Shown here: in pieces, positions 26,786 to 35,663 of the stretch
How the letters are laid out: each line of letters opens with the position of its first letter
Position numbering within the stretch: the stretch's first letter is position 1
Assembly: GCA_023426245.1 (NCBI GenBank)
Contig: JAFABB010000051.1
Coordinates: 1 to 64,000, forward strand
Reading direction: 5' to 3'
Length of the DNA: 64,000 bases
Source of the DNA: Bacillota bacterium
GTDB lineage: Bacteria > Bacillota > UBA4882 > UBA8346
The notes under the pieces: model-generated
Told to the model about the DNA's origin: nothing
The model's database searches: none
What the model saw: only the letters and a program-made list of their open reading frames with translations
Position numbers and translations under genes: made by a program

Positions 26786-26878
26786 GACCGCCGGTTTGCA
26801 AAGCCTTCGAGGTTCGATGAAATAAATTGAAACCGATTCAATGGGAACTTGTTGAAGAGGCTGATGCGGAATGATTTT

Positions 26879-26932
26879 CTCAACCATGTGAATTCGAACC
26901 CCCGGCGGTCGGCCGGTGGTGGTTGAGTTTTT
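26879..26932 (+). terminator. terminator-like hairpin between permease and RbsD genes
   Basis: CTCAACCA (26879-26886) pairs with TGGTTGAG (26920-26927), followed by T5; an inner CCGGC/GGCCGG stem sits in the loop. It may reduce readthrough to the catabolic genes. A related stretch (CTCAACAATGGGAATTCAAAC near 27392, CGGCCGGTGGTGGTTG near 27545) lies between the rbsD-like and ribokinase genes. Confidence 0.65.
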
Positions 26933-26965
26933 CGAAATATAACGTTGATGGAAGGGGTCATGATC

Positions 26966-27388
26966 ATGAAGAAACAAGGCATTTTGAATGCACCGTTAAA
27001 TGCGGCATTGGGTGAATTGGGTCATTATGATACGTCGGTAATATGTGACGCGGGGTTGCCGATTCCCCAAAACACAAAGCGGATTGATTTGAGTTTAACA
27101 GCCGGAATTCCCGGATTTATGGAGGTTCTCTCTGCGGTTTCCGGGGAAATTGATTTGGAACGGGTAATTCTTGCCGAAGAAATTAAACAGGATAATCCGG
27201 CTCAGCTGGAGGCGATAAAAAAATTGCTTTCCGGAGTGAAAATTGAATTTATTCCCCATACCGAATTGAAAAGGAAAGTATCCGAAGCCAAGTTTGTAGT
27301 TAGAACGGGGGAAGTCACACCGTTTTCCAATATTATACTGGAATCTGGTGTCCAAACCCTGTTTTCTTCATGGGTTAAGAATCGGTGA
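26966..27388 (+). CDS. rbsD: RbsD/FucU family sugar mutarotase (D-ribose pyranase-like)
   Basis: Encodes 140 residues from the ATG at 26966, where family members start (MKKQGILN); ATGs at 26960 and 26948 are in frame, and GGAAGGGG favours 26960 by spacing. Family motifs: ELGHYDTSVICDAGLPIP with the conserved His, KRIDLSLTAGIPGF, ILAEEI, VVRTGEVTPFSNIIL. RbsD interconverts pyranose and furanose forms of ribose so the kinase or isomerase can use it. Confidence 0.9.
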   Translation: MKKQGILNAPLNAALGELGHYDTSVICDAGLPIPQNTKRIDLSLTAGIPGFMEVLSAVSGEIDLERVILAEEIKQDNPAQLEAIKKLLSGVKIEFIPHTELKRKVSEAKFVVRTGEVTPFSNIILESGVQTLFSSWVKNR

Positions 27389-27642
27389 TTGTCTCAACAA
27401 TGGGAATTCAAACCCTACGAGTCTTGTCGCGGTGTGTCAAAACACGTCTTTAGCTTAAATTTTGCCTTTGGGTTTGAATTCCCTGGTTCTGGCGCCGTTC
27501 GACTGGCGAGCTGACTTCCGGTCGGTTAAAGAACCAACGGCTTCGGCCGGTGGTGGTTGGGTTTGCGGATGCTATCTGAAGACGATGGTTGTTACTACTT
27601 TGTGGAGATTGTTTTGGAAAATTTGGATGCGCGGAGGTTGCC

Positions 27643-28578
27643 ATGTCCGGAATTTGTGTTGTAGGTAGTATCAATATGGATTTAGTAGCTACAGCGGAAC
27701 GTTTTCCAAAACCGGGTGAAACAATAATCGGTAAAGAATTTGGAACCTTTCCGGGAGGAAAAGGCGCTAATCAGGCTGTTGCGGCGGGACGCCTCTATCC
27801 ATCCGTCGCTATGGTTGGTAAAGTCGGGGATGATGTTTTTGGAGAACAACAATTAAAAAATCTAAAACAAAATGGCGTCAACACCCGGGGAGTAAAGACT
27901 CAAACCGGAATTTCCTCCGGCATTGCTGTCATTGAAGTGGATAAATCGGGTGAGAATGATATTATCGTTGTTCCCGGCGCTAATCATTTGGTGGATCGGG
28001 AATTTATCGATAGCCAAATTTCCTGGATGCTGGAATTCGATATTTTTTTGTTTCAACTGGAGATTCCCTTGGATACTGTGTTTTATGCGATTCGAAAGTT
28101 AAAAGAACATGGCAAAATCGTTATCTTCGATCCTGCTCCTGCCGGAACTTTACCGGAAAAAATGTATTCATCCATTGATTATATTACGCCCAATGAAACG
28201 GAACTCCAAATTTTAACCGGGACGGAAGTGTTTGATGAAACCCGGCTGAATCGTGCTGCTTTGAAATTGCTCTCACAGGGAGTTAAAACGGTGATTCTTA
28301 AGATTGGCAAAAAGGGCGCTTATTTGATTCGGGAAGACCAATCCACATATGTCCCGGGATTCAAAGTGCCAACTGTTGATACGACGGCAGCGGGAGATAC
28401 TTTTAACGGCGCTTTTGCGGTCGCGCTTGCTCAAGGATTGCCACCGGAAGAATGCGTCAGCTTTGCAAATGCAGCGGCGGCTCTCTCCACAACGGGTAAA
28501 GGAGCTCAGGTTGCAATGCCGCAAATGCAACAAGTGCAGTTTTTGTTAAAACACGCCCAATCGGGAATGTTCTATTAA
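27643..28578 (+). CDS. rbsK: ribokinase (PfkB family)
   Basis: Encodes 311 residues from the ATG at 27643 (GGAGG upstream). PfkB signature 1, GGKGANQAVAAGR (38-50), and signature 2, DTTAAGDTFNGAF (246-258), with catalytic Asp252. VGSINMDLVATAERFPKPGET at the N-terminus is ribokinase-like. Phosphorylates ribose or a related sugar to the 5-phosphate. The 254 bp before it hold only intergenic repeat-like sequence. A weak AT hairpin (AAACTTAA/TTAAGTTT) follows the stop. Confidence 0.9.
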   Translation: MSGICVVGSINMDLVATAERFPKPGETIIGKEFGTFPGGKGANQAVAAGRLYPSVAMVGKVGDDVFGEQQLKNLKQNGVNTRGVKTQTGISSGIAVIEVDKSGENDIIVVPGANHLVDREFIDSQISWMLEFDIFLFQLEIPLDTVFYAIRKLKEHGKIVIFDPAPAGTLPEKMYSSIDYITPNETELQILTGTEVFDETRLNRAALKLLSQGVKTVILKIGKKGAYLIREDQSTYVPGFKVPTVDTTAAGDTFNGAFAVALAQGLPPEECVSFANAAAALSTTGKGAQVAMPQMQQVQFLLKHAQSGMFY

Positions 28579-28661
28579 ACTTAAAATGTTGTATGATTGA
28601 GAACTGTCTTAAGTTTAATTAAAATATTTAAATTAATTTAATGCAAATTTAGAAACGAATA

Positions 28662-28690
28662 TTGAAAGAAGCACCAATGTGGCTTATAAT
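28662..28690 (+). promoter_or_regulatory. sigma-A promoter for the transketolase operon
   Basis: TTGAAA (28662-28667), exactly 17 bp, then TATAAT (28685-28690). It lies about 150 bp before the transketolase start, so the downstream half of the sugar cluster has its own promoter. Confidence 0.7.
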
Positions 28691-28842
28691 TTAGATGAGT
28701 AGAACCGATCAAAATATCATGAGAATGAATCGCGGGATTCGACTCCGGGTTTAAATTTATTAAATTTTTTTAATCAGATTACTGTTCTTGCAATCGTATG
28801 AAACATCGTAATGATTTAATTCGGCAGAGAGGGGGATTTCAT

Positions 28843-29679
28843 TTGTACAGTATTCAGGAATTACGGAAAAAGGCAGTAGAACGTCGAATGGATCTCGTTC
28901 AAATGATTTATGACGCCAAAACCGGCCATACAGGCGGCGCTTTATCATCGCTAGACATTTTGGTAACTTTATACTATGAAATTATGAATATTGACCCTCA
29001 AAATCCAAAATGGGATGACAGGGATCGGTTCGTATTAAGTAAGGGGCATAGTGTGGAAGGCTACTATACTATCCTTGCCGATTTGGGTTTTTTCCCGAAG
29101 GAAGAATTAAAAACTTTCAGCCGTTACAAGTCGCGCCTTATCGGTCATCCAACCGTTAAGGTACCGGGAATTGAAATGAATTCCGGAGCTCTTGGCCATG
29201 GATTATCGACTGCCATTGGAATGGCGCTGGCTGGGAAAATGGATGGCAAGGCATATAAAGTTTATGTATTAATGGGTGACGGCGAACAAGCGGAAGGATC
29301 GGTTTGGGAAGCGGCGATGGCGGCCGGACATTATCAATTGGATAATTTAATCGCAATCGTGGACCGTAACCGATTACAGATTAGCGGCAGTACGGAAAAT
29401 GTCATGCATCTTGAGCCTTTCGCCGATAAATGGAAAGCTTTCGGTTGGGAGGTGCGGGAAGTCGCCGGGAATGATATTGCCAGTTTGGTTGAACTTTTCC
29501 GGAAACTTCCCGCTGTTTCGGGAAAACCCCACATGGTAATCGCCAATACCACCAAAGGAAAAGGAATTTCGTTTATGGAGAACGCCTCCAAATGGCACCA
29601 TGGAGTCCCCGGTGATGAACAAATGCAACAAGCCTTGAAAGAACTAAGGGAACAATGGGAAGAGGTGGCAAACTCATGA
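28843..29679 (+). CDS. transketolase, N-terminal (TPP-binding) subunit
   Basis: Encodes 278 residues from a TTG at 28843 with GAGGGGGA upstream; the ATG at 28798 has no ribosome site. Transketolase N-half motifs: DAKTGHTGGALSSLDILVTLYY, FVLSKGHSVEGYYTIL, SGALGHGLSTAIGMA, and the TPP/Mg motif GDGEQAEGSVWEA...DRN. It works with the C-terminal subunit encoded next (four-base overlap) to move two-carbon units between sugar phosphates. Split transketolases also serve dedicated sugar pathways. Confidence 0.92.
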   Translation: MYSIQELRKKAVERRMDLVQMIYDAKTGHTGGALSSLDILVTLYYEIMNIDPQNPKWDDRDRFVLSKGHSVEGYYTILADLGFFPKEELKTFSRYKSRLIGHPTVKVPGIEMNSGALGHGLSTAIGMALAGKMDGKAYKVYVLMGDGEQAEGSVWEAAMAAGHYQLDNLIAIVDRNRLQISGSTENVMHLEPFADKWKAFGWEVREVAGNDIASLVELFRKLPAVSGKPHMVIANTTKGKGISFMENASKWHHGVPGDEQMQQALKELREQWEEVANS

Positions 29680-30614
29680 CCAATACGATACCGTGCCGGA
29701 AAATGTTCACGGATACTCTTTTAGAGCTGGCGAAGAAAGATAAAAACATCATCGTGTTGACGACGGATGCCCGAGGTTCCGTAACCCTTGATAAATTTGC
29801 CGAAGAACTGCCGCGGCAGTTCGTGGAAATTGGAATTGCTGAACAAAATTCGGTCGGAATCGGCGCCGGGCTTGCAACATGTCATAAAAAACCTTTTGTT
29901 TGCGGGCCCGCATGTTTCCTTTCCGCCCGTAGTCTTGAACAGGTGAAAGTTGATGCGGCTTATGCCCATACGAATGTCAAATTGATCGGAGTGAGTGGTG
30001 GCGTAAGTTACGGAGCTCTTGGGACTTCCCATCATTCGTTGCAGGATATCGCGGTGATGCGAGCGATTCCGGGAATAGCAGTTGTCTTGCCTTGCGATAT
30101 TTATCAGACCCGGAAACTGGTTGAAACATTAGTCGATTATGATGGGCCTGTTTATGTGAGAATGGGCCGGAATGCAGTTCCCAATGTATATACCGAAGAT
30201 AATGTTCCGTTTCAGTTGGGTCGCGCCAACCTGTTGCTGGATGGCGGCGATATAACGATTATTGGCACGGGAGAAACCGTGCGGATCGCTTTGGACGCCG
30301 GAAAACTTTTGCAGGAAAAAGGAATCAAGGCCCGGGTGGTCGATATGCACACCCTGAAACCCCTGGATGAAGAAGCTGTTTTAAAAGCCGCCGCTGAAAC
30401 CGGCCGGATTATTACCATCGAAGAACATAATATCCATGGCGGATTGGGCGCGGCTGTCGCGGAGGTTGTGGCGCAAAACAGACCCGTACCCATGAAAATA
30501 TTGGGTATTCCGGATGAAGCCACTGTAACCGGAACGTCTGCCGAAGTATTTAACCATTATGGATTGACTGCCGAAAATGTTGCGGCGATTGCCCGAAAAA
30601 TGGTGGAGGTGTAA
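29676..30614 (+). CDS. transketolase, C-terminal (pyrimidine/regulatory) subunit
   Basis: Encodes 312 residues from the ATG at 29676, overlapping the previous stop (ATGA). Family motifs: IIVLTTDARGSVTLDKFAEELPRQFVEIGIAEQNSVGIGAGLA with the catalytic Glu, GVSYGALGTSHHSLQDIAVMR, GPVYVRMGRN, and the C-terminal ARVVDMHTLKPLD domain. Partner of the N-terminal subunit. Confidence 0.92.
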   Translation: MTNTIPCRKMFTDTLLELAKKDKNIIVLTTDARGSVTLDKFAEELPRQFVEIGIAEQNSVGIGAGLATCHKKPFVCGPACFLSARSLEQVKVDAAYAHTNVKLIGVSGGVSYGALGTSHHSLQDIAVMRAIPGIAVVLPCDIYQTRKLVETLVDYDGPVYVRMGRNAVPNVYTEDNVPFQLGRANLLLDGGDITIIGTGETVRIALDAGKLLQEKGIKARVVDMHTLKPLDEEAVLKAAAETGRIITIEEHNIHGGLGAAVAEVVAQNRPVPMKILGIPDEATVTGTSAEVFNHYGLTAENVAAIARKMVEV

Positions 30615-30620
30615 TGAAGA

Positions 30621-32111
30621 ATGGCTTCCTTCATTTTGGCAATCGACCAATCGACTTCGGGTACTAAAGCCATTATCTTTGATGAATCGGCCCGCCTGGT
30701 TTGCCGTTCGACAGTCGAACACCGGCAATTTTATCCCAATCCCGGTTGGGTTCAGCACGATGCTGTGGAAATTTATCAAAAGACCTTACAAGCCATCCAA
30801 GAAGTTTTGGAAAACAGCCACATTAACAAAGATCAGCTTCGGGCGCTCTCCATTACCAATCAACGGGAAACCGCGCTTATCTGGGATAAAAATACCGGTA
30901 TGCCGGTTTATCATGCAATCGTATGGCAGTGCCAAAGGGCGGGAGCGATTTGCAAAGATATAGCCGCCAGAGGGTTTGTCGGAACAATTAAAGAAAAAAC
31001 CGGACTGGTTCTTTCACCTTATTTTTCCGCGCCGAAAATGAAATGGATATTGGATAACGTCGCCGGGATCAGGGAAAAAGCGGAAAGCGGTTCACTCTTT
31101 TTTGGAACCATCGATAGCTGGCTGATATGGAATCTCAGCGGCGGCAAAATTCATGTCACGGATTTTTCCAATGCCAGCAGAACCTTATTATTCAACATTC
31201 ATGATTTGGAATGGGACCGGGAATTATTAGATATCTTCACCATACCACGGAGTATGATGCCTGAAGTTAAGTTTTCCGATGAGATTTTTGGGTATACATC
31301 CTGCAAAGGGATTCTATCCCGAGAGATCCCGATTTCAGGGGTCATGGGTGATTCCCATGCCGCGCTGTTTGGTCAGAATTGTTTTAAAAAGGGAATGGCC
31401 AAAGCCACTTATGGAACGGGTTCGTCAATTATGATGAATATTGGCGACAAGCCCCTGAATTCGGAAAGCGGGATTGTAAGTTCTATAGCCTGGGGAATGA
31501 ACCGGAAAGTGGACTACGTATTCGAAGGAAATATCAATTGCACCGGGGCCACCATTAAGTGGCTGGTGGATGATTTGAAATTACTTGCTAGTTCTAAAGA
31601 AGCCGGTGGTATCGCAGCTTCGATCGATGATACCGGCGGAGTCTATTTGGTTCCGGCTTTTGTGGGACTCGGCGCGCCCTATTGGGATAGTGAGGCCAGA
31701 GCGAGCATTCAAGGTATGACCCGTGGAACAGGGAAAGCGCACCTGGTTAGAGCGGCTGAAGAATCGATTGCTTATCAGATTAAGGATATTGTTGATTTGA
31801 TGGCCCAGGAATCTTCCGTTTCCCTTGGTGAATTACGGGTTGACGGTGGTCCGACCAAAGATGACTTTTTGATGCAGTTTCAATCGGATGTGCTGGGAGT
31901 TGATGTTGTACGCAACCGCATCGAGGAATTATCGGCTTTGGGCTCGGCCTATATGGCCGGCCTGGCAGTAGGGATCTGGCGAAATCTGGAAGAAATCCAA
32001 AGTCTGCGGATTCAGGATGCCGTGTTTCACAGCCAAATGGATGAGGCTAGAAGAGAAGAACTTTATCAAGGTTGGAAGAAAGCTGTTGAACGGACATTAT
32101 CAAAAAATTGA
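30621..32111 (+). CDS. FGGY-family carbohydrate kinase, glycerol-kinase-like
   Basis: Encodes 496 residues, the usual GlpK size. ATP-site DQSTSGTKAIIFD at 8-20, ITNQRETALIWDKNTG, SPYFSAPKMKWIL, and the catalytic base Asp244 in GVMGDSHAALFGQ. The Arg-Glu, Tyr and Asp that bind glycerol in GlpK are all present, but the usual WQDRR has become WQCQR. Given its neighbours, it may phosphorylate a ketose or short polyol made in this pathway rather than glycerol itself. It starts six bases after the transketolase stop. Confidence 0.85.
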   Translation: MASFILAIDQSTSGTKAIIFDESARLVCRSTVEHRQFYPNPGWVQHDAVEIYQKTLQAIQEVLENSHINKDQLRALSITNQRETALIWDKNTGMPVYHAIVWQCQRAGAICKDIAARGFVGTIKEKTGLVLSPYFSAPKMKWILDNVAGIREKAESGSLFFGTIDSWLIWNLSGGKIHVTDFSNASRTLLFNIHDLEWDRELLDIFTIPRSMMPEVKFSDEIFGYTSCKGILSREIPISGVMGDSHAALFGQNCFKKGMAKATYGTGSSIMMNIGDKPLNSESGIVSSIAWGMNRKVDYVFEGNINCTGATIKWLVDDLKLLASSKEAGGIAASIDDTGGVYLVPAFVGLGAPYWDSEARASIQGMTRGTGKAHLVRAAEESIAYQIKDIVDLMAQESSVSLGELRVDGGPTKDDFLMQFQSDVLGVDVVRNRIEELSALGSAYMAGLAVGIWRNLEEIQSLRIQDAVFHSQMDEARREELYQGWKKAVERTLSKN

Positions 32112-32154
32112 AAGAATTGTTTTATCGAAAATATTTTTAACGAGGAGGATACTT

Positions 32155-33564
32155 ATGAAAAAAACAACTTTTGGCGTGATTGTCAGCAATCGCAGCTTTT
32201 TCCCGTCTCATCTGGTTACCGAGGGTCGTGCGGCGATTACGGCGAAATTAAAGAAAATGGGTTATGACGTGGTAATCTTGTCCGAGCAGGATACTCCTCT
32301 GGGCGCTGTGGTTACACTCTCCGATGCTAAAAAATGCGCGGCTTTATTTCAAAAAAACCGTGAATTCATTGACGGGATTATCATTTGTCTTCCTAATTTC
32401 GGAGAAGAAATCGGTGTTGTAAGCGCTATTGAAATGTCAAAGCTTGATGTTCCAGTGCTGGTGCAAGCCTGTGACGATGACCCCAACAAGCTGGACCTGG
32501 CAAACCGTAATGATAGTTTTTGCGGCAAGTTATCGGTGTGCAACGGTTTATATCAACGCGGAATTAAATATACAACGACCACATTGCATACTTGTGCTAT
32601 TGAAAGCGAGGAATTAACCGATGACATCGAGGGTTTTGAGAAAATATGCAGAGTTGTAAAAGGAATCCGGAATGCCAGAATCGGGGCTATCGGTACCAGG
32701 CCGAATGCTTTCCAAACCGTCCGCTATTCGGAGAAATTGCTTCAAGCTTCCGGGATTACCGTATCGCCTGTCGATTTATCGGAGATTATATTTGCCGCCC
32801 AAAAGATGATTGACGATGAAATGGTTGGTAAACGGGTAGCCGAAATTAAGGCTTATGGCAGAATTGATTCCAAGGTGCCGGAAGAGAAAATCATCAAACA
32901 GGCAAAATTGTCATTGACACTTGAAAAATGGATTGAGGAAAACGAATGTGACGCCAGTGCCATTCAATGCTGGGATTCCCTCGAAAATAATTATGGCTGT
33001 GCGGCTTGCCTTTCCATGAGCATGATGGGGGAAAAAGGGAAACCAAGCGCTTGTGAAACCGATGTCACCGGGGCATTGACCATGTATGCCCTTTATCTGG
33101 CCTCGGGTCAGCCTTCCGGTTATCTGGATTGGAACAACAACTTCGGCGATGATCGGGATATTTGTATCAGCCAACATTGCTCCAATTTCCCCAAGAGTTT
33201 TTTTGGAACCGAATTTGAGATCGCAAATCTGGATATTTTGGGTACTACGATCGGGACGGAAAAATGTTTTGGGGCTCTAAAGGCCCAGGTAGTATCCGGT
33301 CCGATGACTTTCGCCAAAATATCCACTGACGATATCCGTGGGAAAATCAAGGTTTATATTGGCGAAGGGGAATTTCTCGACCAAAAAGTCAATAGTTTCG
33401 GTGGCTTGACATTGTGCAAGATACCGGGATTGCAAAAGCTAATGAATTATATTTGTCAAAATGGTTTTGAACATCACGTGGCCATGAACCGATCGTTAAC
33501 GGCAAAGATTTTGGAAGAAGCGTTGGGAAAATATATGGGCTGGGATGTATATATTCACTCTTAA
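32155..33564 (+). CDS. L-fucose/L-arabinose isomerase-like protein
   Basis: Encodes 469 residues from the ATG at 32155 (GAGGAGG upstream; longer frame lies inside the kinase gene). It resembles the COG2407 fucose-isomerase-like group: central AIQCWDSLENNYGCAACL, SACETDVTGALTMYAL with acidic metal ligands, and a QHCSNFP block. It likely converts an aldose to a ketose, feeding the adjacent FGGY kinase. The sugar is not predictable from sequence alone. Confidence 0.8.
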   Translation: MKKTTFGVIVSNRSFFPSHLVTEGRAAITAKLKKMGYDVVILSEQDTPLGAVVTLSDAKKCAALFQKNREFIDGIIICLPNFGEEIGVVSAIEMSKLDVPVLVQACDDDPNKLDLANRNDSFCGKLSVCNGLYQRGIKYTTTTLHTCAIESEELTDDIEGFEKICRVVKGIRNARIGAIGTRPNAFQTVRYSEKLLQASGITVSPVDLSEIIFAAQKMIDDEMVGKRVAEIKAYGRIDSKVPEEKIIKQAKLSLTLEKWIEENECDASAIQCWDSLENNYGCAACLSMSMMGEKGKPSACETDVTGALTMYALYLASGQPSGYLDWNNNFGDDRDICISQHCSNFPKSFFGTEFEIANLDILGTTIGTEKCFGALKAQVVSGPMTFAKISTDDIRGKIKVYIGEGEFLDQKVNSFGGLTLCKIPGLQKLMNYICQNGFEHHVAMNRSLTAKILEEALGKYMGWDVYIHS

Positions 33565-33767
33565 ATAGTGGGTAATAGGGAATAAAATTTGTTTGCCATC
33601 CCCAAATTATAATAGGAGCTTTATTGTTTTCTTACGATGAAGATAAATATTTTGTTCAATGAGGTTCCTATTTTTACTTTCATTTCGGGGTCGAGTTTTG
33701 CATTTCATTTATACTTATCGAAATTGGTTTTCGGAATAGCAATCAATGGTGCTCTTTCAATTTATTG

Positions 33768-33795
33768 TTGATTTTTAGTAAGAATTGATTACAAT
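33768..33795 (+). promoter_or_regulatory. candidate promoter of the LacI gene
   Basis: TTGATT (33768-33773), 16-bp spacer, TACAAT (33790-33795). A GCGC-GTGT-GCGC inverted repeat near 33809-33820 lies just downstream, where an autoregulatory operator could sit. Confidence 0.5.
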
Positions 33796-33837
33796 AGGAT
33801 TATCAATCGCGCGTGTGCGCCATAGGAGTCGTTAATT

Positions 33838-34866
33838 ATGCCATTACGAATTAAAGATATAGCGGATGAATTGGGTATATCGCCTGCAACCGTCTCTTTG
33901 GTGCTTAATAATAAGCCCGGAATCAGCGAAGAAACCCGGCAAAAAATACTGAAACTGGTTGAGGACAAAGGTTATACAACCAATTTACTTTCAAAGCCGG
34001 CCTTTAAAAATAATCGTAACATCCGATTCGTAATTTATAAAAAACATGGAAAAGTAGTATCGGAAACCCCGTTTTTTTCGGAATTGATGGAAGGTATTGA
34101 TAAAGAGGCCCGGGAAGAAGGATATAATGTTCTTGTCTCCTATATGAATGAAGTCGATAATACCAAAATGGATGTATTACGTGTTTTGGAAGAAACATCG
34201 CCGGATGGGATATTGTTGCTTGCCACGGAAATGGAACAGGAAGATATTGAACCCTTTAAGCAATTATTCCTGCCAATGGTACTGCTGGACAGTCATTTCG
34301 AGTATGAGCGCCAATTGGATATCGTAATCATCAACAACCGGCAGGGCACATACGAAGCGGTTAAATATCTTGCCGACCAAGGCCACACTGAAATCGGTTA
34401 TTTTCATAGTTCGGTCTGGATCAATAATTTTGATGAACGGAAGTCGGGTTTCTTGGACGCCTTAAACAATTGCGGCCTTAAGTTTAATAAACATCATTTA
34501 TTGGAAATTGAGCCTACGATGGAAGGCGCTTATAATGATGTACTTAAATACCTGCAATCAAGGGGTTCCCTTCCTTCAGCTTTTTTTGCGGACAACGATA
34601 TCATTGCCTTTGGCGCGATCAAGGCCATGAGAGAACAAGGAATCAATATTCCCCAGGATGTATCGATCATTGGTTTTGATGATATGCCTTTTTGTGAAAT
34701 GATTGATCCCCCGCTGACTACCTTACGCGTTTATAAACAGAGAATGGGCCGGATTGCCGTTAAAAGGCTCATTGAAAAGATTGAACATAACCCGGAAGAA
34801 GTGATACAAGTTCAGGTCAATACTGAATTTGTAGAAAGGAAAAGCGTTCTCAAAAAGCTAAAGTAA
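33838..34866 (+). CDS. LacI-family transcriptional regulator
   Basis: Encodes 342 residues. N-terminal helix-turn-helix RIKDIADELGISPATVSLVLNNKPGISEETRQKIL (3-37) with hinge helix, then a periplasmic-binding-like sugar-sensing core (GYFHSSVWINNFDERKSGFLDAL, PSAFFADNDIIAFGAIKAM, SIIGFDDMPFCEMIDPPLTTLRV). It closes the Rbs-type sugar cluster and probably represses it, with the substrate or its phosphate as inducer. A terminator follows. Confidence 0.93.
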   Translation: MPLRIKDIADELGISPATVSLVLNNKPGISEETRQKILKLVEDKGYTTNLLSKPAFKNNRNIRFVIYKKHGKVVSETPFFSELMEGIDKEAREEGYNVLVSYMNEVDNTKMDVLRVLEETSPDGILLLATEMEQEDIEPFKQLFLPMVLLDSHFEYERQLDIVIINNRQGTYEAVKYLADQGHTEIGYFHSSVWINNFDERKSGFLDALNNCGLKFNKHHLLEIEPTMEGAYNDVLKYLQSRGSLPSAFFADNDIIAFGAIKAMREQGINIPQDVSIIGFDDMPFCEMIDPPLTTLRVYKQRMGRIAVKRLIEKIEHNPEEVIQVQVNTEFVERKSVLKKLK

Positions 34867-34929
34867 ACAGTTTGGGCGCCTGTTATATCTTCCGATTCAA
34901 TAAATTCGTATTGATTATTTCTTTTCAAC

Positions 34930-34970
34930 GAAAAGAGGTTCTCTCCGGAAACGGGAGAATCTTTTCTTTT
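34930..34970 (+). terminator. intrinsic terminator of the LacI gene
   Basis: GAAAAGAGGTTCTCTCCG pairs with CGGGAGAATCTTTTC around a GAAA loop (two small mismatches), followed by TTTT. Confidence 0.8.
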
Positions 34971-35006
34971 ATATTCATATATATTCATACTTTGGAGTGA
35001 TCATGG

Positions 35007-35594
35007 ATGCAAACCTTGCCCCTTGCAATTACCCTCTTTTTTGTGCTGGACCCTTTCGGCAACCTCCCGGTGGTACTTGGGTTGTTAACTCACGTTGACC
35101 CCAAACGCCATCTCAAAATCGTAATTCGGGAATTAATCATTTCCCTTTTGCTTTTAACAGTTTTCTATGCGGTGGGTCCGTGGTTTTTGAATATCCTGGA
35201 GATTGGTCCCTCGGATCTGAAGATCTGCGGGGGTGTGGTTTTGGGAATCATCGCCCTACGGCTGGTATTTCCGGACGAACGCCTCACCAGCGCCAAGGAG
35301 GATCATAGTGAACCCTTTATTGTGCCGATGGCCATACCGTTGATTGTCGGTCCGTCGGCTTTGGCCACTGTAATGATCATGGCCGCCCAGTCAGCTACCC
35401 ACCCTTTCGTGGGGTTAACCATGATGGGGCTGGCTTGGCTTGCGACCGCAGTTCTTTTGCTGGTGGGAGTCTTTATGGGGACTTTGATCCCGGCCCGGTT
35501 ATTAGTTGCGCTGGAACGTTTATCCGGTCTGTTGCTGGCTGTAATCGCGGTGCACATGGTAATGACCGGAGTGCAGAGTTATTTGTTCAGGTAG
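35007..35594 (+). CDS. MarC family integral membrane protein
   Basis: Encodes 195 residues with six membrane helices. Family motifs: LFFVLDPFGNLPVVLGLL at the N-terminus, GGVVLGIIALRLVF, and PMAIPLIVGPSALATVM. MarC/UPF0056 proteins are inner-membrane proteins of unknown transport function. GGAG sits nine bases before the ATG at 35007; the ATG at 35003 is in another frame. Convergent with the methionine aminopeptidase gene. Confidence 0.9.
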   Translation: MQTLPLAITLFFVLDPFGNLPVVLGLLTHVDPKRHLKIVIRELIISLLLLTVFYAVGPWFLNILEIGPSDLKICGGVVLGIIALRLVFPDERLTSAKEDHSEPFIVPMAIPLIVGPSALATVMIMAAQSATHPFVGLTMMGLAWLATAVLLLVGVFMGTLIPARLLVALERLSGLLLAVIAVHMVMTGVQSYLFR

Positions 35595-35663
35595 CCATCC
35601 GTTTGGAATGGTGGTTTACTCTTGAGTATCAAACCATAGAGAACAAAGAGTTATTTCCCTGGA

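Noticed and set aside
26446..26982. Minus-strand frames of 178 and 112 codons opposite the RbsC-like and RbsD-like genes
   Set aside because: They are shadows of strongly recognised plus-strand genes, rich in Pro, Met and Thr from reversed hydrophobic codons.
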